A DNA stretch of 64,000 nucleotides, from assembly GCA_016742175.1 (NCBI GenBank), contig JACVCH010000018.1, positions 1-64,000 of the forward strand. The letters run 5' to 3'. The notes beneath the pieces were generated by a model, which made no database searches, was not told the DNA's origin, and saw nothing but the letters and a program-made list of their open reading frames with translations. This document shows positions 8,285-16,602 of the stretch, piece after piece (the first letter of the stretch is position 1; every line of letters begins with the position of its first letter). The stretch is from Rhizobiaceae bacterium (lineage in GTDB: Bacteria > Pseudomonadota > Alphaproteobacteria > Rhizobiales > Rhizobiaceae). Position numbers and translations under genes: made by a program.

Positions 8285-9301
8285 TCAGGCCATAGCGTGA
8301 CGGTGGGCGGCCGAGTAGCGGCCGGTCAGATGATGTTCGAGCTGGCGCTCGATGTCGGTCAAAAGGCTCGATGCGCCGAAGCGGAAGAGGTCGGGCTCCA
8401 GCCAGCGCCGGCCGAGCTCCTCGCGCATGAGGACGAGCCAGTCGAGCGAGGCCTTGGCGGTGGAGATGCCGCCGGCCGGCTTGAAGCCGATGAAGAGGCC
8501 GGTGCGCTCGTAATATTCGCGGATCGCGCGGACCATGACGAGGCCGACGGGAAGCGTCGCGTTGACGCTTTCCTTGCCGGTCGAGGTTTTGATGAAATCG
8601 GCGCCGGCCATCATCGCCACCATCGAGGCGAGCATGACGTTGCGCAGCGTGGCAAGGTCGCCCGTGCCGAGGATGACCTTCAGATGCGCCTCGCCGCAGG
8701 CTTCGCGGAAGGCGGCGATCTCGTCGTAGAGTTCCTGCCAGCGGGCGCCGAAGACGAGGCCGCGCGGGATGACGATGTCGATCTCGTCGGCGCCGTCGGC
8801 GACCGAGGCGCGCACTTCGGCAAGCCGCGTTTCGAGCGGGGCGAGGCCGTGCGGGAAGGCGGTCGAAACGGCGGCGACATGGATGCCGCTGCCCGCAAGC
8901 GCCTCGACCGCGGTCGCGACGAAGGGGTGATAGACGCAGACCGCTGCGGGCCGGATGGGATGCTCGGTTAGGCCGAGCCCGGCGACGAGATCGGCGCGCA
9001 GCGGGTTGAGCGCCTTGGCGCAAAGCCGCTTGACGCGATCCGGCGTGTCGTCGCTCGAAAGCGTCGTCAAATCCATCAGCGAGACGGATTTGAGCAGCCA
9101 GGCGGCTTGGTTGTCGGCCTTGATCGAGCGGCGCTTGGTCATGGTCTGCACGCGCCGTTCCAACGCGCTCTTGTTGACGTGGCGCATCGCTTCGAGCCAG
9201 CCGAGATCGAGCGGCTGGCCGGGGTTGCGCTTCAGCCCGTCGCTGGCCGCGCCGGCCGTGGGGAGATGGTGCAGGGTGGCGGCTTGGAGTTTTGCCGTCA
9301 T
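8285..9301 (-). CDS. deoC: Deoxyribose-phosphate aldolase
   Basis: 338 residues; splits 2-deoxyribose 5-phosphate into glyceraldehyde 3-phosphate and acetaldehyde. The Schiff-base lysine lies in GADFIKTSTGK and the second conserved lysine in FIGFKPAGGIS. It has an N-terminal extension of about 70 residues relative to the E. coli enzyme, as in the eukaryote-like subgroup. I chose the ATG at 9301 (MTAKLQAATLHH) because the frame upstream of it is implausible coding sequence. It is the first gene of a leftward operon followed by aldehyde dehydrogenase, marR and maiA. It diverges from the TRAP genes across a 225-base control region. Confidence 0.9.
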   Translation of the reverse strand: MTAKLQAATLHHLPTAGAASDGLKRNPGQPLDLGWLEAMRHVNKSALERRVQTMTKRRSIKADNQAAWLLKSVSLMDLTTLSSDDTPDRVKRLCAKALNPLRADLVAGLGLTEHPIRPAAVCVYHPFVATAVEALAGSGIHVAAVSTAFPHGLAPLETRLAEVRASVADGADEIDIVIPRGLVFGARWQELYDEIAAFREACGEAHLKVILGTGDLATLRNVMLASMVAMMAGADFIKTSTGKESVNATLPVGLVMVRAIREYYERTGLFIGFKPAGGISTAKASLDWLVLMREELGRRWLEPDLFRFGASSLLTDIERQLEHHLTGRYSAAHRHAMA

Positions 9302-9390
9302 CGTTGTTGTTTTCCAGTTCGTCTTGTCCGCACGATATCGCACGAAACGGGGACGAGTGGAATGCTGGGCGGCGAAACCGGGAGAACGAT

Positions 9391-9414
9391 ATTGTTTTGT
9401 TTCATAATAGTTTG
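9391..9414. promoter_or_regulatory. Putative MarR site before the TRAP operon (shared element, copy 1)
   Basis: A 24-base stretch with arms ATTGTTT and TAGTTTG separated by 10 bases. The same arms with the same spacing occur on the opposite strand at 14185-14208, in front of the ThDP-enzyme gene; 18 of 24 positions match. Here the inner half is AT-rich (GTTTCATAATAG) and could overlap a promoter. The copy lies in the divergent deoC-dctP region, 112 bases before dctP. The MarR protein at 14234-14713 is the obvious candidate binder. Confidence 0.45.
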
Positions 9415-9526
9415 GGGGCAAACAAGACGGTTGCCAGCGGCGGCGACCTCGTTATAGGCTCGCATGACGCAACGGCCGGTGGGAGGAAACGTCCGGCCAT
9501 GCGAAGGACAACGGGAGGAGGAACCC

Positions 9527-10546
9527 ATGTCGAAGAAACTGCTTGCCGCTGCCGGTCTCGCAGCACTCTTGTCCGGTTCGGCGCTGGCGCAGGATGCGCC
9601 GGTCGAACTGCGTTTCGCGCACTGGGTGCCGCCACAGCATCCGCTCCATGTCACCGGCATGACCGAATGGATCGACTCCATCAAGGAAGCGTCCGGCGGT
9701 TCGATCACCATCACGCTCTATCCGGCGCAGCAACTCGGCCAGGCCGGCGACCATTACGACATGGCGCGCGACGGCATCGCCGACATCGCCTTCGTCAATC
9801 CGGGCTACCAGCCGGGCCGCTTCCCGATCATCGCTGCGGGCGAACTGCCGTTCCTGGTCTCGAACGCGACCGGCGGGTCGGCCGCGCTCGACGCCTGGTA
9901 TCGCGAGTATGCCGAGGAGGAGATGGCGGACGTGAAGGTCTGCCTCGTGCATTTCCATTCGCCCGGCACGTTTCACTCGCGCCAGCCAATCAAGGTTCCG
10001 GCCGACGTCAACGGCATGAACGTGCGCCCGGCGCATGCGACGATGGCCGCCTTCGTCTCGGCGCTCGGCGGACAGAACTTCCAGGTCTCCGCGCCGGAAT
10101 CGCGCGACGCGCTGGAGCGCGGCGTCGCCGACGCGATATCGTTTCCGTGGAATTCGATCCTGATCTTCGGCATCGAGGACGTCGCGACCTACCATCTCGA
10201 CCTGCCGCTCTACGCGACGACCTTCGCCTGGGCGATGAACAAGGCGCGCTACGAGGGCATGTCGGAAGGCCAGCGCAAGGTGATCGACGATCACTGCACG
10301 AGCGAGTGGGCCGAACGCGTGGCGACCGGCTGGGCCAATGACGAGGATTCGGGCCGCGAAAAGCTGATCGCGATGGAAGGCCACGAAGCCTATGCGCCGA
10401 CTGACGAGGAGATTGCGCTCTGGCGCGAGGCCGCCGCGCCGCTGAAGGATAGCTGGGTGCAGGCCGTGACCGGCGCCGGCCACGACGCAGAAGCCGTGTT
10501 CCAGGGCCTCGTCGACAAGCTCGAAGAGCACGATGCGGCCTACTGA
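9527..10546 (+). CDS. dctP: TRAP transporter substrate-binding protein
   Basis: 339 residues with a cleavable signal peptide (MSKKLLAAAGLAALLSGSALA, cut before QDAP). It is a DctP-type periplasmic binding protein for organic acids: the mature start VELRFAHWVPPQHPLH and the middle segment FPWNSILIFGIEDVATYHLDLPLYATTFAWAMNK fit the family, although the Arg that usually binds the carboxylate (expected near MNVRPAHATMAAF, about 165-177) was only located by motif. A strong ribosome binding site, GGGAGGAGG, precedes the ATG. It heads the dctPQM operon; a stable stem-loop follows its stop. The ligand is not deducible; the neighbouring ThDP enzyme suggests a 2-oxo acid or an aromatic carboxylate. Confidence 0.9.
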   Translation: MSKKLLAAAGLAALLSGSALAQDAPVELRFAHWVPPQHPLHVTGMTEWIDSIKEASGGSITITLYPAQQLGQAGDHYDMARDGIADIAFVNPGYQPGRFPIIAAGELPFLVSNATGGSAALDAWYREYAEEEMADVKVCLVHFHSPGTFHSRQPIKVPADVNGMNVRPAHATMAAFVSALGGQNFQVSAPESRDALERGVADAISFPWNSILIFGIEDVATYHLDLPLYATTFAWAMNKARYEGMSEGQRKVIDDHCTSEWAERVATGWANDEDSGREKLIAMEGHEAYAPTDEEIALWREAAAPLKDSWVQAVTGAGHDAEAVFQGLVDKLEEHDAAY

Positions 10547-10560
10547 CCAATGACGAAAGC

Positions 10561-10593
10561 GCCGGCCGATCCGGAATTTCCGGGTCGGCCGGC
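10561..10593 (+). repeat. Intercistronic stem-loop after dctP
   Basis: Arms 10561-10574 and 10580-10593 form a 14-base-pair stem, complete apart from one G-U wobble, with loop AATTT. It starts 14 bases after the dctP stop and has no T-tract. It is therefore more likely an mRNA-stability or processing element that raises the level of the binding-protein message over the permease message than a terminator. Comparable stem-loops follow the other two binding-protein genes of this window. Confidence 0.75.
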
Positions 10594-10617
10594 AAACCGC
10601 GCGAGGAGGCGGCATCG

Positions 10618-11121
10618 ATGAATAGGGGCGAGGGCGTGCTGCGGCGCGTCGTTCAACTGGTCGACGCCGCGGCCGCCATATTCCTTGCGGTCATCACGCT
10701 CCTGACCTTCGCGGCGGTGGTGATGCGCTACCTCCTGCAGATGCCGTTTCCGGGCTCTTTCGACGTCAGCCGCCTGCTGCTGGGCGTCGCGATCTTCTGG
10801 GGCATCGCGGCGGCTGCCTACCGCAAGGACCACATCCAGGTCGATCTCTTCTGGCAAGTCCTGCCGCCGGCCGGCCGGCGCATCCTCGACGTGTTCTCCG
10901 ATATCGTCTTCGCGATCTTCATCGGCGCCATGGCGTGGATGCTGTTCTGGCAGGTCGACCGGGTGCGGCTTTCGCGCCAGACGACGTTCGAACTGGCGAT
11001 CCCGATCTGGCCCTTCTACGGCATCGCCTGGCTCGGCATCGGCCTTTGCCTGCTCGTCCTCATCGCCCGCATCCTGCGGGGCTTCACCACCCCCGTTTCC
11101 GACGCAGGCGGCGCCCAATGA
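10618..11121 (+). CDS. dctQ: TRAP transporter small permease subunit
   Basis: 167 residues with four predicted membrane spans, at about 19-40, 56-74, 95-116 and 134-156. It is the small DctQ subunit that forms the membrane complex with DctM. The family motif region VVMRYLLQMPFPGSFDVSRLLLGVAIFWGIAAAAYRKDHIQVDLF is clear. GGAGG lies about 9 bases before the ATG. The stop overlaps the dctM start (ATGA at 11118-11121), as expected for subunits made in fixed ratio. Confidence 0.9.
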   Translation: MNRGEGVLRRVVQLVDAAAAIFLAVITLLTFAAVVMRYLLQMPFPGSFDVSRLLLGVAIFWGIAAAAYRKDHIQVDLFWQVLPPAGRRILDVFSDIVFAIFIGAMAWMLFWQVDRVRLSRQTTFELAIPIWPFYGIAWLGIGLCLLVLIARILRGFTTPVSDAGGAQ

Positions 11122-12422
11122 TCTCGACCGATTTCGTCGCCGCCGGCGGCTTCGTCGCGCTTTTCGTGCTGCTCATCCTGCGCGTGCCGATCGGCGTCGC
11201 GATGGGCATCGTCGGCGTCGCAGGCTTCGGCCTGCTCGCCGCCTGGGACCCGGCGCTCAATCTTCTGGCGATCTCGCCGATCCGCACGGTGACCGACTAT
11301 TCGCTCGGCCTCATCCCCATGTTCATCCTGATGGGCGCCGTGGCGTCGGCGTCGGGCATGAGCGGCGAACTCTACCGTGCGGCGAATTCCTTCCTCGGCC
11401 ACCGCAAGGGCGGGCTGGCGATGGCGACCATCACGGCGTGTGGCGGGTTTTCCGCCATCTGCGGCTCCTCGGTCGCGACCGCCGCGACCATGGCCAAGGT
11501 CGCGCTGCCGGAAATGAAGCGCTACGGCTATCCCGACACGCTCGCGACCGGAGCGATCGCCGCGGGCGGAACGCTCGGCATCCTCATCCCGCCCTCGATC
11601 GTGCTGGCGATCTACGGCGTCATGACCGAGCAGGACATCGGCCAGCTCTTCATCGCCGGCCTCGTGCCCGGCATCCTCGCGATGCTGATGTATCTCGTCA
11701 CGGTCCAGGTCTATATCCGCGTGCGCGGGTTGCAGATCCCGGCGCAGGAGCGGATCGGCTGGAGCGAAAGGCTGGCCGCGCTGCGCGGCGTCTGGGCGAT
11801 CATGCTGCTCTTCGTCTTCATCATCGGCGGCATCTATGGCGGCGTCTTCACGCCGTCCGAGGCGGCCGGCATGGGCGCGGCGGGCGCGATCCTCATTTCG
11901 GTCCTGCGGCGCAGGCTCTCGATGAAGAAGCTCTTCGACTGCCTCCTCGAAAGCATGCAGGTGACGGCCGGCATCTTCATGATCCTCATCGGCGCGATCA
12001 TCTTCGGATATTTCCTGACGATCACGCAGACGCCGCAGAAAGTGACCAACTTCCTGCTGTCGCTGGACCTCGGGCCCTATCCGACGCTGCTCCTGATCCT
12101 TCTCTTCATGATCGCGCTCGGCTGCATCCTCGATGCGATGGCGATGATCATCCTGATGATCCCGATCCTCTATCCGGTGATCATGGCGCTCGGCTTCGAT
12201 CCGATCTGGTTCGGCGTCGTCATCGTCATGACGGTGGAACTCGGCCTGATCACGCCGCCGATCGGCATGAACGTCTTCGTCATCAACTCATTGGCGAAGG
12301 ACGTGCCGCTGCAGAAGATCTTCGCCGGCGTGATGCCCTTCGTGATGACCGATCTCGTGCGCCTCGCGCTGATCATCGCCTTCCCGGCCATCGTGCTCTT
12401 CCTGCCGCAGACGATGCGGTAG
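11118..12422 (+). CDS. dctM: TRAP transporter large permease subunit
   Basis: 434 residues, about 12 hydrophobic segments; the Na+-coupled transport subunit of the TRAP system. Conserved family segments are GFSAICGSSVATAATMAKVALPEMKRYGY (about 109-137), GGTLGILIPPSIVLAIYGVMTEQ (about 151-173) and VMTVELGLITPPIGMNVFVIN (about 370-390). The length is normal and it is complete. The stop is 8 bases from the end of the convergent ThDP-enzyme gene, with no visible terminator between them. Confidence 0.93.
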   Translation: MISTDFVAAGGFVALFVLLILRVPIGVAMGIVGVAGFGLLAAWDPALNLLAISPIRTVTDYSLGLIPMFILMGAVASASGMSGELYRAANSFLGHRKGGLAMATITACGGFSAICGSSVATAATMAKVALPEMKRYGYPDTLATGAIAAGGTLGILIPPSIVLAIYGVMTEQDIGQLFIAGLVPGILAMLMYLVTVQVYIRVRGLQIPAQERIGWSERLAALRGVWAIMLLFVFIIGGIYGGVFTPSEAAGMGAAGAILISVLRRRLSMKKLFDCLLESMQVTAGIFMILIGAIIFGYFLTITQTPQKVTNFLLSLDLGPYPTLLLILLFMIALGCILDAMAMIILMIPILYPVIMALGFDPIWFGVVIVMTVELGLITPPIGMNVFVINSLAKDVPLQKIFAGVMPFVMTDLVRLALIIAFPAIVLFLPQTMR

Positions 12423-12430
12423 GCAGGCGC

Positions 12431-14152
12431 TCAGCCGATCGCGACCTCGACGAGCGCGAGCTGGCGCTTATCCTCGATGTGGCGGATCGCCTTGCGCAAG
12501 GCCTTCGGCAAATCGTCGGCTGACGCGACCTTCACCGCATAGGCGCGGCTCGCTTCCGCGACCTTGGTGAAGTCGGGCGACGGGTCGATTGAGGTCAGCG
12601 GCATGCGGTTGGCCCTGGCGGCATAGCCGTCGGGATAGAGCCCGGTCACCGAATGCCGCACCGCGCCCCATTCGGAATTGTTGAGGATCACGACGAGGAT
12701 CGGCAGCTCCAGCGCCTCGGCGATCTGGTGGCAGGCGACGGGGTTCGAAAAGACGTAGGAGCCGTCGCCCATCGTGGCGACGACGAGCTTCGAGCGGTCG
12801 GCGAGCTGCATGCCCATGGCGCAGGGAAACGACCAGCCGAGCCCGCCCGCATGCGGCTCCTGGTGCCAGGAATTGTGACGGTCGAGGACGATCGGATCGA
12901 GCGGGCAGCCGAGTTCGGAAAGGACCGTCGCCTGCTTGCCGGCGATGGCGTCCGACAGGCATTTGGAGACGTAGGCCTTCGACATCGGCGCCGACGGCGC
13001 GGCGGCCTCGGCCAGCCGGTCGCGGATCTGCGGGACGCGCTTCTTGAGGAGGGATTCGCGCTGCATTCTCGCGCCGACGTGACGGCTCATCATGGGACGC
13101 ATTTCGGCGGCGAGCGCGAGGATGCCGTCATCGCTCGGGCAGGCGATGGTGACGTCGGAGCGGAAATTGCGCACCGGCGTGCGCGCGAAGAGCGGGTCGG
13201 GGCCCATATGGATGAACTTGGCACCCGGCGCGGGCTTGTGCATGTCCGGCCACCAGGGCGCGAGCGCGTCGAGCACGAGCACGACGTCGGCCTCGCCAAT
13301 CCAAGGGTCGGGATTGGCGCCGACATGGCAGGGATGATCCGTCGCAATCGCGGTCGCGACCGCCCACCACTGGCAGACCGGGATCGACCAGTCGGAGACG
13401 AGTTGCGAGAGCGCGGCAAACCCGGCCTCGCTGCCGGCGCCGCGCTGGGCGACGATCAGCGGATTGCGCGCTTCGGCCAGCATCTTCGCGGCCTGGCGGA
13501 TCAGCGTCATGTCCGGCGCCGGGCGTGTCGGCTGCATGGATGCGGGCGCGTCGAGGCCGGCGGCGTCGACGTCCTCGCACAGCACTTCGCGTGGAAGGCT
13601 CAGATAGACCGGCCCCTTGGGCGTCGAATTGGCGATTGCATGTGCGCGGTCGAGGAGCGGGCCGATCTGCTCGGCGAAACGCAACTCGTAATCCCACTTG
13701 GAGGCTTCGCGCACGAGCGCCGTCTGGTCGCGCATCTCCTGGCCCCAGCCGATCGGCACGGTGCGGGCGCCGAAGCGGCCTTCCTCGGTGACCGGCGTGC
13801 GGCCGGACATCATCAGCACCGGCACCTGGTCGACGGCTGCGTTGATCGCGCCGATGGAGCCGTTGGCAAGGCCCACATTGGTGTGCAGGATCACCGCCTG
13901 CGCCTTGCCGGTGGCGAAGTAGTAGCCGTGCGCCATGCCCATCGCCGCGTGCTCATGCGGCATGACGATCGCGTGGGGGAGGGGAATGTCCTTGGCGGAC
14001 GCCTCGGCGAGACCCTCGATAATCGGCGGGAAGTCGGTGCCCGAATTGCAGAAGACGTAGTCGACGCCGAGCGCCTTCAGCCGCGTGAAGAGCGCGGCGC
14101 CGGCCGTCATCTTCGCGCTGCCGGTCGCATTGCCGGCTGGACTGTGCAGCAT
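12431..14152 (-). CDS. Thiamine-diphosphate-dependent enzyme of the acetolactate synthase / benzoylformate decarboxylase family
   Basis: 573 residues with the three-domain POX layout: N-terminal pyrimidine-binding domain with Glu67 in MPHEHAAMGMAHGYY (activates the cofactor), a central domain (about 200-340), and a C-terminal PP domain with GDGSYVF...ILNN, the Mg-ThDP motif. It binds ThDP; whether it is a carboligase or a 2-oxo-acid decarboxylase cannot be told. It lacks an accompanying small subunit, so anabolic acetolactate synthase is unlikely. The ATG at 14152 has an ideal CGGAGG 6 bases upstream. It lies next to a MarR gene and tail-to-tail with a TRAP operon, which suggests it acts on the TRAP substrate. 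Confidence 0.82.
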   Translation of the reverse strand: MLHSPAGNATGSAKMTAGAALFTRLKALGVDYVFCNSGTDFPPIIEGLAEASAKDIPLPHAIVMPHEHAAMGMAHGYYFATGKAQAVILHTNVGLANGSIGAINAAVDQVPVLMMSGRTPVTEEGRFGARTVPIGWGQEMRDQTALVREASKWDYELRFAEQIGPLLDRAHAIANSTPKGPVYLSLPREVLCEDVDAAGLDAPASMQPTRPAPDMTLIRQAAKMLAEARNPLIVAQRGAGSEAGFAALSQLVSDWSIPVCQWWAVATAIATDHPCHVGANPDPWIGEADVVLVLDALAPWWPDMHKPAPGAKFIHMGPDPLFARTPVRNFRSDVTIACPSDDGILALAAEMRPMMSRHVGARMQRESLLKKRVPQIRDRLAEAAAPSAPMSKAYVSKCLSDAIAGKQATVLSELGCPLDPIVLDRHNSWHQEPHAGGLGWSFPCAMGMQLADRSKLVVATMGDGSYVFSNPVACHQIAEALELPILVVILNNSEWGAVRHSVTGLYPDGYAARANRMPLTSIDPSPDFTKVAEASRAYAVKVASADDLPKALRKAIRHIEDKRQLALVEVAIG

Positions 14153-14184
14153 CGATACCTCCGTAGGCCGAGCGCAGCAGCGCT

Positions 14185-14208
14185 CAAACTAGTTTGGTAT
14201 CAAACAAT
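14185..14208. promoter_or_regulatory. Putative MarR site before the ThDP gene (shared element, copy 2)
   Basis: Contains two overlapping palindromes: CAAACTAGTTTG (14185-14196, perfect) and GTTTG-GTAT-CAAAC (14192-14205). Read on the minus strand the 24 bases share arms ATTGTTT and TAGTTTG with 9391-9414. It lies 33 bases before the ThDP-enzyme start and just after the stop of the marR gene, where a repressor site would control the ThDP gene independently of marR. Confidence 0.55.
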
Positions 14209-14233
14209 CTTTCCGCCCGCCGCGCAAGCGCGC

Positions 14234-14713
14234 TCATTCGATCTCGGCAGTGATTCGGCGCAGAAGGTTAAGCAGCTCGGCCTTCCGCTCGCCGACGATC
14301 CTGTCGAGCCGCCTGTCGTGCTCGGCCGCATGGCGCGCCAGTTCCGCAAGGCGCGCCGCGCCGGCGGCGGTCGCAAAGAGCGCGTAGCTGCGGCGATCGC
14401 GCGCGATCGGCTGCTTCTCGACGAAACCGTCGCGGATCATGTCGCGCAGGAGCGGCGTCAGGGTCGATTTGTCCCGGCCGGACGCGCGCGACAGCGTCAT
14501 CGGCGTGATGCCGGGATTGTCGTTGATCAGGCTCAAGAGCGCATACCAGCCGGGGCGCAGGTCGCTTTGGCCCGTCTTGCGCTGGAAGGCGCGGAACGAA
14601 GCGTTCTGGGCAAGGCGCAGGTGGAAGCCGATATAGTCGTCGAGCTTGCCGAACACGATCTCGCCTGTCGATGCGGTTTCGACTTCGCCCTTGAGCGGCT
14701 TCGCCTGGTTCAT
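14234..14713 (-). CDS. MarR-family transcriptional regulator
   Basis: 159 residues with a winged-helix domain: helix-turn-helix GITPMTLSRASGRDKSTLTPLLRDMIRDGFVEKQPIARDRRSYALFAT at about residues 68-115. The ATG at 14713 (MNQAKPLKG) was preferred to longer frames because upstream sequence loses coding character; CGGGA lies about 9 bases before it. The likely targets are its own promoter region, which contains a TTGTG-AA-CACAA dyad at 14777-14788, and the CAAAC/GTTTG elements before the ThDP gene and the TRAP operon. The ligand is unknown. Confidence 0.87.
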   Translation of the reverse strand: MNQAKPLKGEVETASTGEIVFGKLDDYIGFHLRLAQNASFRAFQRKTGQSDLRPGWYALLSLINDNPGITPMTLSRASGRDKSTLTPLLRDMIRDGFVEKQPIARDRRSYALFATAAGAARLAELARHAAEHDRRLDRIVGERKAELLNLLRRITAEIE

Positions 14714-14849
14714 GTGTGCATTCCCGTTGCGCCTTGCGCTGATCTTACCCGTTGTGCGGTTGCGGGCAAATCGGGATTGTGAACACAACCATGAGAGGTG
14801 GAGCGAGGAAGAGTTCGCGTCTACGTCATTCGCATTGGAATTTGCCGGT

Positions 14850-14863
14850 TGGCAGCGCTGCCA
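14850..14863. promoter_or_regulatory. LacI-regulon operator, copy 1
   Basis: A perfect 14-base palindrome TGGCAGCGCTGCCA, 62 bases before the SDR start at 14926 and in the divergent region shared with marR. The identical 14-mer occurs at 21934-21947 and 26137-26150. The odd central CG flanked by symmetric arms is the usual form of LacI/GalR-family operators. The binder is inferred to be the LacI-family protein at 21995-23005. Confidence 0.75.
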
Positions 14864-14925
14864 TTTTTCGGTTCTCATCGCGCCCCGACAATGCTAACTG
14901 AAACCGACGCTCGAGGGAGGATGAG

Positions 14926-15657
14926 ATGACCGATCTGACGGGACGGATCGCGCTGGTGACGGCTGCGGGCCAGGGGATCGGTCATGCGAGCGTCCTCGCT
15001 TTGGCCAAGGCCGGCGCGAAAGTGTTCGCGACCGACGTCAACGCCGACGGGCTCAAGGCCTACGAGGGCGTCGATGGCGTGGTCGCGCGGCCGCTCGACG
15101 TTCTCGATCCGGCCGCGATTTCCGCGCTGGTCAGCGAGATCGGGCAGGTCGATATCCTGTTCAACTGCGCCGGCGTAGTCCATGCCGGAAGCGTGCTCGA
15201 CTGCACGGATGACGAGTTCAATTTCGCCTTCTCGCTCAACGTCAAGGCGCAGATCCATATGATCAAGGCCGTGCTGCCGGGCATGCTGGAGCGGGGCGAC
15301 GGCTGCATCATCAACATGGCGTCGGTGGCTTCCAGCGTGAAGGGCGTGCCCAACCGCTGCCTCTACAGCGCGTCGAAGGCGGCGGTGATCGGCCTGACGA
15401 AATCCGTCGCGGCCGATTATGTGGCAGAGGGCATCCGCTGCAACGCAATATGTCCCGGAACGGTGGACAGCCCCTCGCTGCACGAACGACTGAGGGCGCA
15501 GGGCGACTACGAGGCGGCGCGCGCGGCGTTCATCGCGCGCCAGCCGATCGGCCGCATCGGCAAGGCGGAGGAGATCGCCGATCTCGTCGTCTACCTGTCG
15601 GGGGCAAGCTATACGACCGGCGCGATCCATCTGATCGACGGCGGCTGGGCGATTTGA
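14926..15657 (+). CDS. SDR oxidoreductase, probable 2-keto-3-deoxy-aldonate (L-fuconate-type) dehydrogenase
   Basis: 243 residues of the classical short-chain dehydrogenase type: TAAGQGIG (12-19) binds NAD, NCAG at 80-83, and Ser133, Tyr147, Lys151 form the catalytic set. The short N-terminus TGRIALVTAAGQGIGHASVLALAKAG resembles 2-keto-3-deoxy-L-fuconate 4-dehydrogenases (and DHRS6-like enzymes). The neighbouring FAH-family hydrolase, 22 bases downstream, would cleave the 2,4-diketo product; the two-gene pairing is the best evidence for the role. GGGAGGATG precedes the ATG. Expression is probably controlled through the operator at 14850. The exact sugar acid is inferred, not shown. Confidence 0.78.
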   Translation: MTDLTGRIALVTAAGQGIGHASVLALAKAGAKVFATDVNADGLKAYEGVDGVVARPLDVLDPAAISALVSEIGQVDILFNCAGVVHAGSVLDCTDDEFNFAFSLNVKAQIHMIKAVLPGMLERGDGCIINMASVASSVKGVPNRCLYSASKAAVIGLTKSVAADYVAEGIRCNAICPGTVDSPSLHERLRAQGDYEAARAAFIARQPIGRIGKAEEIADLVVYLSGASYTTGAIHLIDGGWAI

Positions 15658-15679
15658 GCAACAGAGAAGGAAACGACGC

Positions 15680-16522
15680 ATGAAATTGCTGCGCTATGGC
15701 GAGCCGGGGAAGGAAAAGCCAGGGCTTCTCGATGCCGAAGGTCGCATCCGCGACTTGTCGGGCAAGGTCGCCGACATTGCGGGCGACGCGCTGATGCCGT
15801 CCGGGCTTGCGAGCCTTGCCAAGATCGATCCGGCGAGCCTGCCTGAGGTCGACGGAAATCCGCGGATCGGCCCCTGCGTCGGCGATGTCGGCAAGTTCAT
15901 CTGCATCGGGCTCAACTATGCAGATCACGCCGCCGAAAGCGGCGCCAAGGTGCCGCCGGAGCCGATCATGTTCATGAAGCCGCGCTCGGCGATCGTCGGG
16001 CCGAACGATGAGGTTCGCATCCCGCGCGGCTCGGTGAAGACGGATTGGGAAGTCGAACTCGGCATCGTCATCGGCAAGACGGCGAAATACGTGTCGGAAG
16101 CCGATGCACTCGCGCATGTAGCCGGCTACTGCGTCGTCAACGACGTGTCGGAGCGCGAGTACCAGATCGAACGCCACGGCACGTGGGACAAGGGCAAGTG
16201 CTGCGACACGTTCGGGCCGATCGGGCCATGGATGGTGACGGCGGACGAGATCGCCGATCCCCAGAACCTTAGCATGTGGCTGGAGGTCGACGGGCACCGC
16301 TACCAGGACGGCTCGACGAAGACGATGGTCTACGGCGTCGCCCACCTCGTCTCGTACCTGTCGCAGTTCATGACGCTTCATCCCGGCGACGTCATCGCCA
16401 CCGGCACGCCGCCCGGCGTCGGCATGGGCCAGAAGCCGCCGGTCTACCTGAAGGCCGGCCAGACGATGCGCCTCGGCATCGAGGGGCTGGGCGAACAGCA
16501 GCAGCGGACCGCCGCAGACTGA
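15680..16522 (+). CDS. FAH-family hydrolase, probable 2,4-diketo-3-deoxy-aldonate hydrolase
   Basis: 280 residues of the fumarylacetoacetate hydrolase superfamily. The N-terminus MKLLRYGEPGKEKPGLLDAEGRIRDLS is the pattern of the 2,4-diketo-3-deoxy-L-fuconate/L-rhamnonate hydrolases, often labelled ureidoglycolate lyase in automated annotation. Core motif KFICIGLNYADHAAE (72-86), Mg ligands Glu124, Glu126 and Asp155, and ATGTPPGVGMGQ near the end are present. Expected reaction: hydrolytic C-C cleavage to pyruvate plus a hydroxy acid (lactate, glycolate or glycerate depending on the sugar). It is co-transcribed with the preceding SDR and followed by a bidirectional terminator. Confidence 0.82.
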   Translation: MKLLRYGEPGKEKPGLLDAEGRIRDLSGKVADIAGDALMPSGLASLAKIDPASLPEVDGNPRIGPCVGDVGKFICIGLNYADHAAESGAKVPPEPIMFMKPRSAIVGPNDEVRIPRGSVKTDWEVELGIVIGKTAKYVSEADALAHVAGYCVVNDVSEREYQIERHGTWDKGKCCDTFGPIGPWMVTADEIADPQNLSMWLEVDGHRYQDGSTKTMVYGVAHLVSYLSQFMTLHPGDVIATGTPPGVGMGQKPPVYLKAGQTMRLGIEGLGEQQQRTAAD

Positions 16523-16543
16523 CCTGCCTCGTCGTCGCATGGA

Positions 16544-16575
16544 AAAAGGCCGGCGCAAGGATGCGCCGGCCTTTT
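16544..16575. terminator. Bidirectional rho-independent terminator
   Basis: Perfect 14-base inverted arms (16544-16557 and 16562-16575; core GGCCGGCGCA/TGCGCCGGCC) around a 4-base loop, with A-tract on the left and T-tract on the right, so it works in both directions. It separates the rightward SDR-hydrolase pair from the leftward ABC transporter operon that ends at 16603. Confidence 0.9.
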
Positions 16576-16602
16576 CCTATTCGCCGCTTCTCCCGGGAGA
16601 GC

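Noticed and set aside
6578-8971. Very long plus-strand open frame (about 800 codons) opposite the aldehyde dehydrogenase and deoC genes
   Set aside because: Its translation is rich in Arg, Gly, Ala and Asp without motifs, and the opposite strand encodes complete well-known enzymes. Such frames are by-products of high GC.
12653-14782. Long plus-strand open frame opposite the ThDP enzyme and marR
   Set aside because: Repetitive low-complexity composition, no ribosome binding site, and complete overlap with a gene having intact cofactor motifs.
15680-16522. True fumarylacetoacetase as partner of maiA in tyrosine degradation
   Set aside because: The sequence matches the shorter FAH-like hydrolases of 2,4-diketo sugar acids, is 9 kb from maiA, and is under a different regulator.
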